Positions 38,345-48,380 are shown, counted from the stretch's first letter. The stretch is 58,619 bases of DNA from Pseudoxanthomonas sp. (GCF_024710765.1 NZ_JANJUE010000211.1:1-58619), one strand, 5' to 3'. Notes: generated by a model from the letters alone, not told the origin. Numbers and translations are program-made.

Positions 38345-39547
38345 TCACTCGCTCTCCGCGAGTTGTTCCTCGATGGCCGAAAACGCCGAGCGTCCGCCCG
38401 CGCGTGCTTCGGGTACACCAGTCGCGAAGTAGGCGACTCCGGTCCCGCTGGCCGGGTCGACCCACAGGCCGGACAGCAGGCCATAGGCCGAACCGGAATG
38501 GCCGAAGCGTGCGATGCCGTCACCGAACGGATCGTCATGGCAGCCTTCGCGTGGCGTCGCCAGTGTCTGCATGGCCAGGCCGTAACGACAGAAGAAGCCG
38601 CGTCCGCCCTGCCCGCTTTCGTCCTCTTCCGAAGTGAGGCCGTTGCCTGGTGCGTAGACCCATTGCGGCGCCGCCAGGGTGCGCACCGAGGCCGGCTGCA
38701 GCAATCGCACGCCTGCCACCTCGCCCCCGCCCAGCAGCAGGCGGCCAATCTTCGCCAGGCCGTTCGCCGAGATCCGCAGGCCGCCCTGCGGTGAGAACAG
38801 CGCACCGTTGTCGCCGGCCCGCCATTGTCCCAGGTCGCAGCTTCCATCCGCCGCCGGCACCACCGGGCACGCGGGCCTGCGCCCCCGGTGATCGTCGCGC
38901 ATCGGTTGGCGCGCGTCGTCATACAGCACCACGGCGCGGGCCGCGGTCGCATCGTCGCAACTGGCCCAGTTGAAACAGCCGGCGATGTCCAGTGGCCGCA
39001 GGACCAGTCGCGCCATCAACTGATCGAAGCGTTCCCCGGTGGCCTTTTCCATCACCGACGCCACCAGCGGAAAATCCAGATTGGCGTAGCGGAAAAATGT
39101 CCCGGGCGCATGCGCGGGATCCCACGCGTGCGGATCCGCCAGGACATCCTGCAGCAGGCCCCCCAACGGCACCTGGTAGTAGCCCGCCGCGTCGGTCAGG
39201 CCGGCGCGATGCGAGAGCAGCAGGCGCAGGGTGATCGGCGCATCGGGAAAGGCCGGGTTGCGCAGTTGCCAGCCCAACCAGCGCGACACGTCGGCATCCA
39301 GCTCCAGTTGCCCGGCCTCGACCAGCCGCATCACGCCAATCGCGGTGACCAGCTTGGATATCGATGCGATGCGCACGGGGTCCTCCGCCGTCATCTCGCG
39401 CCCGGCTGCGATATCGGCCAGGCCCTGCGCGCGGGTGGAGACGATGCCATCGCGGTCGAAGGCGACGCGGACGGTCGCGACAGGTTCGCCGGCACGCGAT
39501 GACATCGTGGCGAACAACAGCACAAACAGAATTCCGGCACGCACCAT
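38345..39547 (-). CDS. Class C beta-lactamase-fold serine hydrolase
   Basis: The 400-residue secreted protein has a signal peptide ending SRA-G. The SxxK nucleophile is in [13 protein letters not shown], the Tyr motif is YAN in [11 protein letters not shown], and a terminal [10 protein letters not shown] replaces [13 protein letters not shown] is typical of the family. Such proteins are D,D-peptidases, esterases or D-aminopeptidases rather than true beta-lactamases. The ATG at 39547 sits six bases after GGGAGG, which decides between two close Mets. Confidence 0.9.
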   Translation of the reverse strand: MVRAGILFVLLFATMSSRAGEPVATVRVAFDRDGIVSTRAQGLADIAAGREMTAEDPVRIASISKLVTAIGVMRLVEAGQLELDADVSRWLGWQLRNPAFPDAPITLRLLLSHRAGLTDAAGYYQVPLGGLLQDVLADPHAWDPAHAPGTFFRYANLDFPLVASVMEKATGERFDQLMARLVLRPLDIAGCFNWASCDDATAARAVVLYDDARQPMRDDHRGRRPACPVVPAADGSCDLGQWRAGDNGALFSPQGGLRISANGLAKIGRLLLGGGEVAGVRLLQPASVRTLAAPQWVYAPGNGLTSEEDESGQGGRGFFCRYGLAMQTLATPREGCHDDPFGDGIARFGHSGSAYGLLSGLWVDPASGTGVAYFATGVPEARAGGRSAFSAIEEQLAESE

Positions 39548-39733
39548 CCCCATCCTCCCGTGAAGTCGCCCGGCGCATGCGCCCTCGATCCCGCCCGGGA
39601 TCCGCGCGCACCCGCCGGTGCTGCTGGCCGAAGCGTACTCCATCCCGCCCCGCGAACGACCGCGACGGCGTGGGCTGGGTTACGGCGCGACAGACGATCT
39701 GCAGGCGACCGGCATCATGTTCTAATCCACACG

Positions 39734-40840
39734 ATGCCCATGACGCCCTCCCTCGACGACCTGCGCCGCTATGCGGTGGCGCGCACCCTGTTCACCCCGA
39801 CCACGCTGCTGGCGGCTATCCGACGCCTGGGTTTCGTCCAGGCCGATCCGATCCGCGCGCCCGCGCGTGCGCAGGATCTGACCCTGCGCCATCGGGTGAA
39901 GGACTACCGCGCCGGGGATCTCGAGCGCCGCTATGCGCGGCTGCCGGTGGAAGAAGACTGCCTGGTCAATTACGGCTTCCTGCCTCGCGAGCATCTGGCC
40001 TTGATGCACCCGCGCGTTTCCTCGCGTCTCTGGGATGCATCGACCCGCCGCAAGGCCGCCGAGGTGCTGGCGTTCGTGCAGTCGCGCGGCGCCGTGCATC
40101 CGCGCGAAGTCGAACAGGCCTTCGCACACGGGCGGGTGACCAACTACTGGGGCGGCACCAGCAACGCCAGCACGCATCTGCTCGATGGCATGCACTACCG
40201 CGGCATGCTGCGCGTGCAGCGTCGCGACAGTGGTACCCGCATCTACGCCGTCGCCAACCATGCCTCCACCGACGATGGCGAAACGGCGCGCGTCCAGCGC
40301 GCCGCCAGCCTGCTCGATTTGATTGTGCGCAAGTACGCGCCCCTGCCCTCGGCCAGCCTGACCTACCTGGCGCGATTGCTGGGTTACGGCGCGCCCCATC
40401 TGGCGAAACAGATCCAGATCGCGCTGCAACAAGCGCGCGCGCAATTGCCCGGTTGCACGATCGACGGCACCACCTGGTTCTGGCCGGTCGATGAAAACCC
40501 GCGCTCGCGGCGTTACCGGGTAGACGAACAGGTCCGCCTGCTGGCCCCGTTCGATCCGGTGGCCTGGGATCGTCGCCGCTTTGAGTTGCTGTGGGGCTGG
40601 GCCTACAAATTCGAGGCCTATACCCCGGCGGCCAAGCGTCGTTTCGGCTACTACGCGCTGCCGTTGCTGTGGCGTGACCAGGCGATCGGCTGGGCGAACG
40701 TCAGCGTGCAGGACGGCCGGCTGCAGCCGGACTTCGGCTACGCCGGGCGATCGCCAGCGAAGGATCCGGCTTTCCGCAACGCGCTCGAGGATGAACTGGA
40801 GCGCATGACGTGGTTCCTGGCCGGGCCCGTCGCGGCCTGA
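39734..40840 (+). CDS. YcaQ/AlkX-type DNA glycosylase (HTH_42 family)
   Basis: The 368-residue protein matches the winged-helix HTH_42 family of YcaQ. The QxD catalytic motif is visible as QAD in GFVQADPIRAPARAQDL (residues 35-37), with VEEDCLVNYGFLPREHLALMHPR and the C-terminal LAPFDPVAWDRRRFELLWGWAYKFEAY. Family members excise N3/N7-alkylated bases and unhook interstrand crosslinks; QxD rather than QxQ points to the AlkX branch. A start two codons later is equally possible. Confidence 0.9.
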   Translation: MPMTPSLDDLRRYAVARTLFTPTTLLAAIRRLGFVQADPIRAPARAQDLTLRHRVKDYRAGDLERRYARLPVEEDCLVNYGFLPREHLALMHPRVSSRLWDASTRRKAAEVLAFVQSRGAVHPREVEQAFAHGRVTNYWGGTSNASTHLLDGMHYRGMLRVQRRDSGTRIYAVANHASTDDGETARVQRAASLLDLIVRKYAPLPSASLTYLARLLGYGAPHLAKQIQIALQQARAQLPGCTIDGTTWFWPVDENPRSRRYRVDEQVRLLAPFDPVAWDRRRFELLWGWAYKFEAYTPAAKRRFGYYALPLLWRDQAIGWANVSVQDGRLQPDFGYAGRSPAKDPAFRNALEDELERMTWFLAGPVAA

Positions 40841-40873
40841 TCACGGCGATTGCCGGAACTCCCGGAACAACGC

Positions 40874-41896
40874 CTACTTCACGCACGCGCCCAACTGGTT
40901 CTCCGCGTACCACAGCGCGCGCCGCGCCTGGTCATAAGCGGTATCGCCACGACGCGGCAGCATCTGCCGGGCCATGACCGGATCCGCGCCATGGGCGATG
41001 GCGTACTCGACCTGCTCCAGTTCGGTGAGATGACCACGCACGGTCGCCAGCAGTTTCTGCACGCGCGCGGCATCACATGAGGCTGCGCGTTTCTGCAGCG
41101 CCTCCAGCGCGGTGCGGATGCGGCGGCTGGCTTCACCCGACAGCCCCGGCGCCTTCTCGTAGGCGATCGGCGCGGCCTTGTAGGCGTTGCCGGTTCCGGC
41201 GCGTCCGAGGTCCGATGCGTTGTCGTGGTTCTGCGGATTGAAGCCCACGTCCGGCGGCGGCCGCGCGCGCACCGTCTGCCGTTCTTCGCCGAAGATCTTC
41301 TTGCCGATCGCCGCCAGGCCATCGCCCAGCTTGCGCGCGGCCTGCTGGCCGAGGGTGCCGTCGCTGGCCCAGGTACCGCCGAATGGACCGCCATCGGGAT
41401 CGACCTCGATCGGATTGGGCGGATACAGCAGGTCCCGGGCGCGCTTGAGCTCGCGTTCGTTGGGCAGGCCCGGCGGATTGGCGGGCGGCTCCGCTTTCGC
41501 CATCGGATCGATCCGCGCCTGTGGCGGCAACCTCGCCCGGCCGGTATCGCGGTCGTAGAGGCGATCGACAACGCGGTTCTCGATCGGGATGGAAGGCGCG
41601 GGACGGCGCGCATCCACGCGCGGTGCATCGGCCGGCGCGACCGCACGCGACGGCACGGCCATGTCCCGTGCCTGCGCGGTGGACGCCTCCGGTGGCCTGC
41701 CTGCCTGCGCGGGGGGTGGCAGCGATGGCGACCAGCGCGGTCGTTCCAGATAGACCACCCGCAGCGCGTCGTCGTCGCGGGTCGTGGGCAGCATGGGCCC
41801 CCTGAGCAGCAGTTTGCCGATCAGCAGCAGGATGGCGGCGGCGGTCGCGGCGGCGATGACGCGTGAAGCGGATTCATCGGGATAGGTGAATCTCAC
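40874..41896 (-). CDS. Single-pass proline-rich membrane protein, TonB-like N terminus
   Basis: The 340-residue product from a GTG at 41896 has a short cytosolic start, a helix at about 11-33, and ALRVVYLERPRW as seen after the helix of many TonB proteins. A long Pro/Arg/Ala-rich stretch to about residue 170 follows, then a helical C-terminal part (about 225-335) with two Cys residues. The canonical TonB C-terminal domain is not evident. It may be a periplasm-spanning adaptor. The frame runs upstream to 42031 but that part looks non-coding. Confidence 0.7.
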   Translation of the reverse strand: MRFTYPDESASRVIAAATAAAILLLIGKLLLRGPMLPTTRDDDALRVVYLERPRWSPSLPPPAQAGRPPEASTAQARDMAVPSRAVAPADAPRVDARRPAPSIPIENRVVDRLYDRDTGRARLPPQARIDPMAKAEPPANPPGLPNERELKRARDLLYPPNPIEVDPDGGPFGGTWASDGTLGQQAARKLGDGLAAIGKKIFGEERQTVRARPPPDVGFNPQNHDNASDLGRAGTGNAYKAAPIAYEKAPGLSGEASRRIRTALEALQKRAASCDAARVQKLLATVRGHLTELEQVEYAIAHGADPVMARQMLPRRGDTAYDQARRALWYAENQLGACVK

Positions 41897-42154
41897 GCGT
41901 TCGATTGCCTTCGGGCGACGGGATGTGTGCGCTTTCAACGCGCGGACCGGATGCCGGTTGACCGATGTTGCCTCCGCAAGTTCCCTTCGTTGAAGTCCCT
42001 TGCCGGATCCGGCGCGCCGGCGTTTCTCCATTATTCATGCGTTCGCCAAGGCATGATGTTTGTTTTTCGTTTGGGTCCGGCGACGTGGGGAAGGACGAGG
42101 CTGCCGCGCGCGAGCGGACATCGCGCGGAATCCGGGCATGGAAAGAGGGAAAAG

Positions 42155-42181
42155 AAAAGGGCGGCCAGCGGCCGCCCTTTT
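42155..42181 (-). terminator. Rho-independent terminator of aceE
   Basis: Perfect 12-base arms (AAAAGGGCGGCC and GGCCGCCCTTTT) around a 3-base loop lie 21 bases past the aceE stop. A T-rich run is present on both sides, so it could also work for leftward and rightward transcripts. Confidence 0.88.
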
Positions 42182-42202
42182 CCGTACATGCGGGGGACGT
42201 GC

Positions 42203-44896
42203 TCAGACCCCGATCGGGTTGGCCTTCTCCACGTCGATCTTGTACTGCTTGATCGCGCGGGCGACGTCCTTGCCGGTCATCTTGCCTTCCTTCGCCAGCG
42301 CGGCGATGGCGGCGTGGGCGATGTAGTAGCGATCGACCTCGAAGAAGCGGCGCAGGTTGGCGCGGGTATCGCTGCGACCGAAGCCATCGGTGCCCAGCAC
42401 GGTGTACTGCGTCGGCACGAAGGCGCGGATCTGGTCGGCATAGCCACGCACGTAGTCGGTGGCGGCGATGGCCGGGCCCTGGCGGCCTTCCAGTTGCTCG
42501 GTCACGTAGGCCTTGCGCGGCGCCTTGGCTTCCGGGTTCAGGCGGTTCCAGCGCTCGACGTCGAAACCGTCGCGGCGCAGCTCGTTGAAGCTGGGGCAGG
42601 ACCAGATGTCGGCGGTGACGCCGAAATCCTTGTCCAGCAGTTCCGCCGCCGCGATCGCCTCGCGCAGGATGGTGCCGCTGCCAAGCAGCTGCACGCGCAG
42701 CTCGCCCTTCTTCGGCTTGCCGGCGTCCTTCAGCAGGTACATGCCCTTGATGATGCCGTCGGCCGCGCCTTCCGGCATGTCCGGATGGGCGTAGTTCTCG
42801 TTCATCAGGGTGATGTAGTAGTACTCGTCGATCTGCTCCTGCATCATCCGCTGCACGCCGTGCTGCAGGATCACCGCCACTTCGTAGCCGAAGGTCGGGT
42901 CGTAGCTGCGGCAGTTCGGGATCGCGCCGGCCAGCAGGTGGCTGTGGCCGTCCTCGTGCTGCAGGCCTTCACCGTTCAAGGTGGTGCGGCCGGCGGTGCC
43001 GCCGAGCAGGAAACCACGGGTGCGCATGTCCGCCGCCTGCCAGGCGAGGTCGCCCACGCGCTGGAAGCCGAACATCGAGTAGTAGATGTAGAACGGCAGC
43101 ATCGGCACGTTGCTGACCGAGTAGCTGGTGCCGGCGGCCATCCACGACGCGATCGCGCCGGGTTCGCTAATGCCCTGCTGCAGCACCTGGCCGCTCTGGT
43201 CCTCGCGGTAGTACATCAGCTGGTCGGCATCGACCGGCTTGTACTTCTGGCCGAACGGCGCGTAGATGCCGATCTGGCGGAACATGCCTTCCATGCCGAA
43301 GGTACGCGCCTCGTCGGCCACGATCGGCACGATGCGCGGACCGATCTGCTTGTCGCGCAAGGTGATGTTCAGCGCCTGCACGAACGCCATGGTGGTGGAG
43401 ATCTCGCGCTCGCCGGTGGACTTGAGCAGGCGCTCGTAGGTTTCCAGCTTCGGCGCCTCGAACGATTCGGCGGCCTTGCGCCGGCGCTGCGGCAGGTAGC
43501 CGCCCAGCGAGGCGCGGCGTTCCTTCAGGTACTGCACTTCCGGCGAATCCTCGCCCGGATGGTAGAACGGGACCTGCGCGGCCTCTTCCAGCTGCTTGTC
43601 GGTGATCGGGATGTTGAAGCGATCCCGGAAGGTGCGGATGGCGTCGTCGTCCAGCTTCTTGGTCTGGTGGGTCGGGTTGAGCGATTCGCCCGCCGAACCC
43701 ATGCCGTAGCCCTTGACCGTCTTGGCCAGGATCACCGTCGGCATGCCCTGGGTGTTCACCGCCTCGTTGAACGCGGCATAGACCTTGTGCGGATCGTGGC
43801 CGCCACGGTTCAGGCGCCAGATGTCGTCGTCGGAGAGGTTGGCGACCATCGCCGCCGTCTCCGGGTACTTGCCGAAGAAATTCGCGCGGGTGTAGGCGCC
43901 GCCGAAGGCCTTGCAGTTCTGGTATTCGCCGTCGACGGTTTCCATCATCAGCTTCTTCAGCACGCCGTCGGTGTCGCGCGCCAGGAGCGGATCCCAGTAG
44001 CTGCCCCACAGCAGCTTGATCACGTTCCAGCCACCGCCGCGGAACACGCCTTCCAGTTCCTGGATGATCTTGCCGTTGCCGCGCACCGGGCCGTCCAGGC
44101 GCTGCAGGTTGCAGTTGACCACGAAAATCAGGTTGTCCAGGCCCTCGCGGCCGGCCAGCGCGATCGCGCCCAGGGTTTCCGGCTCGTCCGACTCGCCATC
44201 GCCGATGAAGCACCACACCTTGCGATCGGACTTCTCGATCAGGCCGCGGTGCTCCAGGTACTTCATGAACTGCGCCTGGTAGATCGCCGCCAGCGGGCCC
44301 AGGCCCATCGACACGGTCGGGGTCTGCCAGAAGTCCGGCATCAGCCACGGGTGCGGATAGGACGAGATGCCCTGGCCGTCGACCTCCATGCGGAAGTTGT
44401 CCAGCTGGGCCTCGTTGATGCGGCCTTCCAGGAACGCGCGCGAGTAGATGCCCGGCGAGCTGTGGCCCTGGATGAACAGCAGGTCGCCCGGATGCTTGTC
44501 GCTGGGCGCGCGCCAGAAATGGTTGAAGCCGACGTCGTAAAGGGTGGCGCCGGAGGCGAAGCTGGCGATATGGCCGCCGAGGTCGCCGGGCTTGCGGTTG
44601 GAGCGCACCACCATGGCCATGGCGTTCCAGCGGATGATGGAACGGATGCGCCATTCCATCGCCGCGTCACCCGGCGACTTGGCCTCGTTCTGCGGCGAAA
44701 TGGTGTTGACGTATTCGGTGGTGGGCGAGAACGGCAGGTAGGCGCCCGCGCGGCGCGTCACCTCGACCATGCCTTCCAGCAGCTGATGTGCACGCAGGGC
44801 GCCGTTCTTCTCGATCACCGCCTGCATCGAATCGATCCATTCGCGGGTTTCCAACGGATCCGGATCGCTCTGCAACATCTCGTTCAACCAGTTCAT
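42203..44896 (-). CDS. aceE: Pyruvate dehydrogenase E1 component, homodimeric
   Basis: The 897-residue enzyme decarboxylates pyruvate with thiamine diphosphate and acetylates E2 lipoyl groups. The TPP/Mg motif is GDGESDEPETLGAIALAGREGL...NCN at about residues 230-262. Other family marks are FNHFWRAPSDKHPGDLLFIQGHSSPGIYSRAF, TVKGYGMGSAGE and LLAGAIPNCRSYDPTFGYEVAVILQHGVQRM. The length is normal for gammaproteobacterial AceE. aceF and lpd are not adjacent here. The ATG at 44896 follows GGGAGT. Confidence 0.98.
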   Translation of the reverse strand: MNWLNEMLQSDPDPLETREWIDSMQAVIEKNGALRAHQLLEGMVEVTRRAGAYLPFSPTTEYVNTISPQNEAKSPGDAAMEWRIRSIIRWNAMAMVVRSNRKPGDLGGHIASFASGATLYDVGFNHFWRAPSDKHPGDLLFIQGHSSPGIYSRAFLEGRINEAQLDNFRMEVDGQGISSYPHPWLMPDFWQTPTVSMGLGPLAAIYQAQFMKYLEHRGLIEKSDRKVWCFIGDGESDEPETLGAIALAGREGLDNLIFVVNCNLQRLDGPVRGNGKIIQELEGVFRGGGWNVIKLLWGSYWDPLLARDTDGVLKKLMMETVDGEYQNCKAFGGAYTRANFFGKYPETAAMVANLSDDDIWRLNRGGHDPHKVYAAFNEAVNTQGMPTVILAKTVKGYGMGSAGESLNPTHQTKKLDDDAIRTFRDRFNIPITDKQLEEAAQVPFYHPGEDSPEVQYLKERRASLGGYLPQRRRKAAESFEAPKLETYERLLKSTGEREISTTMAFVQALNITLRDKQIGPRIVPIVADEARTFGMEGMFRQIGIYAPFGQKYKPVDADQLMYYREDQSGQVLQQGISEPGAIASWMAAGTSYSVSNVPMLPFYIYYSMFGFQRVGDLAWQAADMRTRGFLLGGTAGRTTLNGEGLQHEDGHSHLLAGAIPNCRSYDPTFGYEVAVILQHGVQRMMQEQIDEYYYITLMNENYAHPDMPEGAADGIIKGMYLLKDAGKPKKGELRVQLLGSGTILREAIAAAELLDKDFGVTADIWSCPSFNELRRDGFDVERWNRLNPEAKAPRKAYVTEQLEGRQGPAIAATDYVRGYADQIRAFVPTQYTVLGTDGFGRSDTRANLRRFFEVDRYYIAHAAIAALAKEGKMTGKDVARAIKQYKIDVEKANPIGV

Positions 44897-45131
44897 TACC
44901 ACTCCCAATCTGTCGCGCGGGACCGCGCGGACGTTGTCGTTTTCAGGACCTTGAAGTGTAGCGCACCGCCCCTGCCCCGATCTGGCTACGCGGGCGTATG
45001 GATTCGTGATTTTTTCGTTGCCCGGGCGGCTTTGACCACACCAAAATGAGACCTCTGGCGCTGCGCGCCGGGCACCCGGCCGACGTATCATCCGCGCAGG
45101 GGGACACATCGCAGGGATTCGGGGTTGCCGC

Positions 45132-47126
45132 ATGAAGGGAAGTCGGCAGGACGGGGCTTTGTCGCCGGAGCGGACCGGCGTGGTGCATTGGCGCCGGAGC
45201 CTGCGCACCCGCATCGCGCTGTGGTCGGGCGTGGTCAACGTGGCCGTGCTCGTGCTGCTGGTGCTGGGCATCGCCTGGTTCGCGCGCAGGCTGATCATCG
45301 AGGACGCCCGCCGCGACACCATCGCCACGACCCAGGAAGCCGCCGAACGGCTCGACACCGCCCTGCGCGCGGTGATCATCACCACCAGCGGCCTGTCGGA
45401 TCTGCTGGCCAATTCCAACCTGGATCCGGCCGAGCTGACCACCACGCTGCGGGCGATGGTCCGCGCCACCCCAGGCTGCGTCGGCGGCTTGCTGGTGGTT
45501 GAACCCGAACATCCCGGCCAGGCGCCGTTCGCGCGCTATATCAGCGCCCAGGGCCGGGACCGCGATTTCATCGCCGACGGCTACGACTACCGCGCCCAGG
45601 GCTGGTACCGGCGCACCGTGTCCGCTCCCGACGGCTGGTGGTCCGAGCCCTATCTCAACCGGACCGCCGGCAACATCTGGATGGTCACCTACAACCGCCC
45701 GCTGCGCCCGCAAGGCCGCGGCGTCACCACCCGCGGCATGGTCAGCCTGGACGTGCCGCTGTCCGAACTCACCGGCAGTTTCGAGAGCCTGGCCAACCTG
45801 CCGGGCTGGCGGGTCTCGCTGGTGGCGCCGGCCGGCACCCTGGCGGCCAACCCGGACGTGGGGGTAGCGGACAACCTGACCCTGGAACAGCACATCCGCC
45901 GCTCCGGCCGCACCGATCTGCAACCCGCGGCCGACGCGACCCGCCTGCGCCGGCACCTGCAGCTGATGCATACCGACGCACTGACCGGGGAGACCCGCTT
46001 CACCGTGATCGAGCCCATCGGCACGAGCGGCTGGACCCTGCTGGTGGCGCAGTCCTACGCGCTGGTCATGGCCCGGCTCGACCAGGCGCTGATCTGGCTG
46101 CTGGCCGGCGGGCTGGTGCTGGCGCTGCTGTGCACCCTGATCATCCGTCGCCTGGCCAGCCGCATCAGCCAGCCGGTGGAACAGCTGACCGCCTCGGCCG
46201 CCTACCTGGCCGAGGGCCACTACGAGACCCCGGTGCCCTACACCCGCCGCCGCGACGAGGTGGGATTGATGGCGCGCACGCTGGAACACGCGCGCACCTC
46301 GATCCAGCGGCAACTGGCGGAGATCGAGGAAATGGGCGCGGCGCGGCAGAAACTGGAAAGCGAACTGGCCATCGCCCGCGACATCCAGCTGGCGATGCTG
46401 CCGCCGGGACGGGTGATTGATCGCGACGATCGCCACCTGGAAGTGTTCGCCCTGCTGGAGCCGGCCAAGGCGGTGGGCGGCGATTTCTACAGCTTCATCG
46501 AAGGCGGCGACGGCCGCCTGTGGTTCGCCATCGGCGACGTGTCCGACAAGGGCGTGCCGGCGGCGCTGTTCATGGCCCGCACGGTCACCGTGCTGGAAGT
46601 CGCGGCGCGGGCCGGCGATTCGCCTTCGGCCGTGCTGGCCGAAGCCTCGCGCCGGTTGGTGGAAGGCAACGACACCTGCATGTTCGCCACCGTGCTGTTC
46701 GGCTGCGTGGATCCGCGCAGCGGCCAGTGCGTGCTGGCCAGCGCCGGCCATGACGCACCGCTGCTGCTGCATGCCGACGGCGCCTGCGAAATGCTGCCGG
46801 TCGCTTCGGGTCCGCCGCTGGGCTTTGAAATCAGCCGCGAATTCCCGCTGTGGCAGGGCCGGCTGCCGGCCGGCGCCACCCTGCTCGCCTACACCGATGG
46901 CGTCACCGAAGCCTTCGATCCGGGCCAGGACGCGTTCGGGCTGGAAAGGCTGATCGACGGCCTGCGTCCGGACGAAAGCGCGCGGGCGCAATGCGAGGAC
47001 GTGATCGCGCGGGTGCATGGCTTCGCGCATCCGGCGCCGCAATCGGATGACATCACGGTGCTGGCCATGCGCCTGCGCCAGGATCACCGGACTCAACCCA
47101 GGGTGGAGGAGGCAGCCACATGCTGA
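45132..47126 (+). CDS. Sensor PP2C (SpoIIE/RsbU-type) phosphatase with dCache and HAMP
   Basis: The 664-residue inner membrane protein has two transmembrane helices (about 26-50 and 316-338) around a periplasmic dCache-type sensor (GWYRRTVSAPDGWWSEPYLNRTAGNIWMVTYNRPL). A HAMP domain (about 340-392), a coiled coil and a C-terminal SpoIIE phosphatase (about 420-650) follow; the phosphatase has GGDFYSF, FAIGDVSDKGVPAALFMA, AGHDAPLLL, TDGVTEAF and SDDITVLAM. It should dephosphorylate the STAS proteins encoded downstream in response to an external signal. The stop overlaps the next start by a few bases. Confidence 0.94.
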   Translation: MKGSRQDGALSPERTGVVHWRRSLRTRIALWSGVVNVAVLVLLVLGIAWFARRLIIEDARRDTIATTQEAAERLDTALRAVIITTSGLSDLLANSNLDPAELTTTLRAMVRATPGCVGGLLVVEPEHPGQAPFARYISAQGRDRDFIADGYDYRAQGWYRRTVSAPDGWWSEPYLNRTAGNIWMVTYNRPLRPQGRGVTTRGMVSLDVPLSELTGSFESLANLPGWRVSLVAPAGTLAANPDVGVADNLTLEQHIRRSGRTDLQPAADATRLRRHLQLMHTDALTGETRFTVIEPIGTSGWTLLVAQSYALVMARLDQALIWLLAGGLVLALLCTLIIRRLASRISQPVEQLTASAAYLAEGHYETPVPYTRRRDEVGLMARTLEHARTSIQRQLAEIEEMGAARQKLESELAIARDIQLAMLPPGRVIDRDDRHLEVFALLEPAKAVGGDFYSFIEGGDGRLWFAIGDVSDKGVPAALFMARTVTVLEVAARAGDSPSAVLAEASRRLVEGNDTCMFATVLFGCVDPRSGQCVLASAGHDAPLLLHADGACEMLPVASGPPLGFEISREFPLWQGRLPAGATLLAYTDGVTEAFDPGQDAFGLERLIDGLRPDESARAQCEDVIARVHGFAHPAPQSDDITVLAMRLRQDHRTQPRVEEAATC

Positions 47127-47557
47127 TACGCCTGATCGTGCCGGGCGAATACGCCCGCGTGGAAGATCTCAACGCTTCGCTGGAAGCCGTGCTCAACCGC
47201 CACGGAATGGCGCGTGCCATCCGCGACGATGTACGCCTGATCGTCGAGGAACTGGCCAGCAATGCCATCGACTACGGCGGCGAGCCCGCGGCCGGCACCG
47301 CCCAGCACGAGCTGTCGGTGGACATCAGCATCGAAGGCGATCTGCTGCACCTGGAGTTCCGCGACACCGGCGCCCCGTTCGATCCGCTCAGCGCGCCGGC
47401 CCCCGACCTGGACGCCGAAATCCAGGACCGCGCCATCGGCGGCCTCGGTGTCTACCTGATCCGGCAGCTTGCGCACCGGATCACCTACCAGCGCATCGAC
47501 ACCTGCAACGTCTTGCGCGTCAGCCTGCGCATCCCGCAGCCGGAGAGCGAACCATGA
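47120..47557 (+). CDS. RsbW-like anti-sigma factor serine kinase (HATPase_c_2)
   Basis: The 145-residue cytosolic protein has the GHKL ATP-binding boxes: N box VEELASNAIDYGG (about 43-55), G1-like FRDTGAPFDPL and G2-like GGLGVYLIRQLAH. It would phosphorylate a STAS antagonist and sequester a partner protein. It overlaps the phosphatase gene by seven bases at its start and the STAS gene at its end (ATGA), so all are translationally coupled. No sigma factor gene is in the operon. Confidence 0.93.
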   Translation: MLIRLIVPGEYARVEDLNASLEAVLNRHGMARAIRDDVRLIVEELASNAIDYGGEPAAGTAQHELSVDISIEGDLLHLEFRDTGAPFDPLSAPAPDLDAEIQDRAIGGLGVYLIRQLAHRITYQRIDTCNVLRVSLRIPQPESEP

Positions 47558-47937
47558 GCCTCGAAATCACCCTGCTTCCGCCCGGCCAGGGCAGCCAGCG
47601 CGTCACCGTGGCCGGCCGACTGGACACCCACACCTACGAAGATCTGGACGAGGCGCTGGCGCCGCTGATGACGCCGCAGCTGCACTCGCTGGTGCTGGAC
47701 CTGTCGCAGCTGGAGTACATCAGCAGCGCCGGCATCCGCTCGATCTTCAAGGCCCGCAAGACCCTGGCCGCGCATGGCGGCAAGGTTCTGGTGGTGAATC
47801 CGCAGCCGCAGATCCAGAAGGTCTTCGATGTGGTCAAGGCCGTGCCGCTCAACGATATCTTCGGTTCCACCGCCGAAGCCGACGCCTATCTTGATGCGAT
47901 GCAGCGCAAGGTCCTGCAGGGCGATGACAGCGACTGA
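47554..47937 (+). CDS. STAS anti-sigma factor antagonist (1)
   Basis: The 127-residue STAS protein has LVLDLSQLEYISSAGIRSIFKARKTL, where the first of the two serines before AG is the usual phosphorylation site. The ATG overlaps the kinase stop. It should be the substrate of the kinase and phosphatase above and free the kinase's partner when dephosphorylated. It is about half identical by eye to the next gene. Confidence 0.94.
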   Translation: MSLEITLLPPGQGSQRVTVAGRLDTHTYEDLDEALAPLMTPQLHSLVLDLSQLEYISSAGIRSIFKARKTLAAHGGKVLVVNPQPQIQKVFDVVKAVPLNDIFGSTAEADAYLDAMQRKVLQGDDSD

Positions 47938-47988
47938 CGATGCCTGTCACACTTGCCGGCCAACCCGCGGCGCTCAAGGACACCGCGC

Positions 47989-48363
47989 ATGAGTCTGGAT
48001 ATCGACGTCTATCCACCCGTCAACGGCAACCAGTACGTCGTGCTGGCCGGCCGGCTGGACTCGCATACCCATGAGGCGCTGGACGACCAGCTGGAAGCGC
48101 TGCTGGCCGGCAAGCCGCAGGCGCTGGTGCTGGATCTGGCGCACCTGGACTACATCAGCAGCGCCGGGGTGCGTTCGATCCTGAGGGCGCGCAAGGCGCT
48201 GGCGCCGCACGAGGGCAAGCTGCTGCTGGTGCATCCGCAGGAGCAGATCCGCAAGGTCATCGAGATCGTGCAGGCGGTGCCGATGGACAGCATCTTCGCC
48301 AGCGCCGAGGAAGCCGATGCCTACCTGGATGCGCTGCAGCGGCACATTCTCGGCGGACCGTAG
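47989..48363 (+). CDS. STAS anti-sigma factor antagonist (2)
   Basis: This 124-residue paralogue of the preceding gene has LVLDLAHLDYISSAGVRSILRARKAL with the same phospho-acceptor motif. An AAGGA site precedes the ATG at 47989; an upstream in-frame start would add a basic tail and was rejected. The tandem copies suggest two outputs or graded control. Confidence 0.93.
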   Translation: MSLDIDVYPPVNGNQYVVLAGRLDSHTHEALDDQLEALLAGKPQALVLDLAHLDYISSAGVRSILRARKALAPHEGKLLLVHPQEQIRKVIEIVQAVPMDSIFASAEEADAYLDALQRHILGGP

Positions 48364-48380
48364 TCCGCCAAGGGCAGACG

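Noticed and set aside
42000-45049. A 1040-residue open frame on the plus strand opposite aceE
   Set aside because: It is the GC-driven antisense of aceE, rich in Val/His/Arg/Gln, with no domain; aceE is unmistakable on the other strand.
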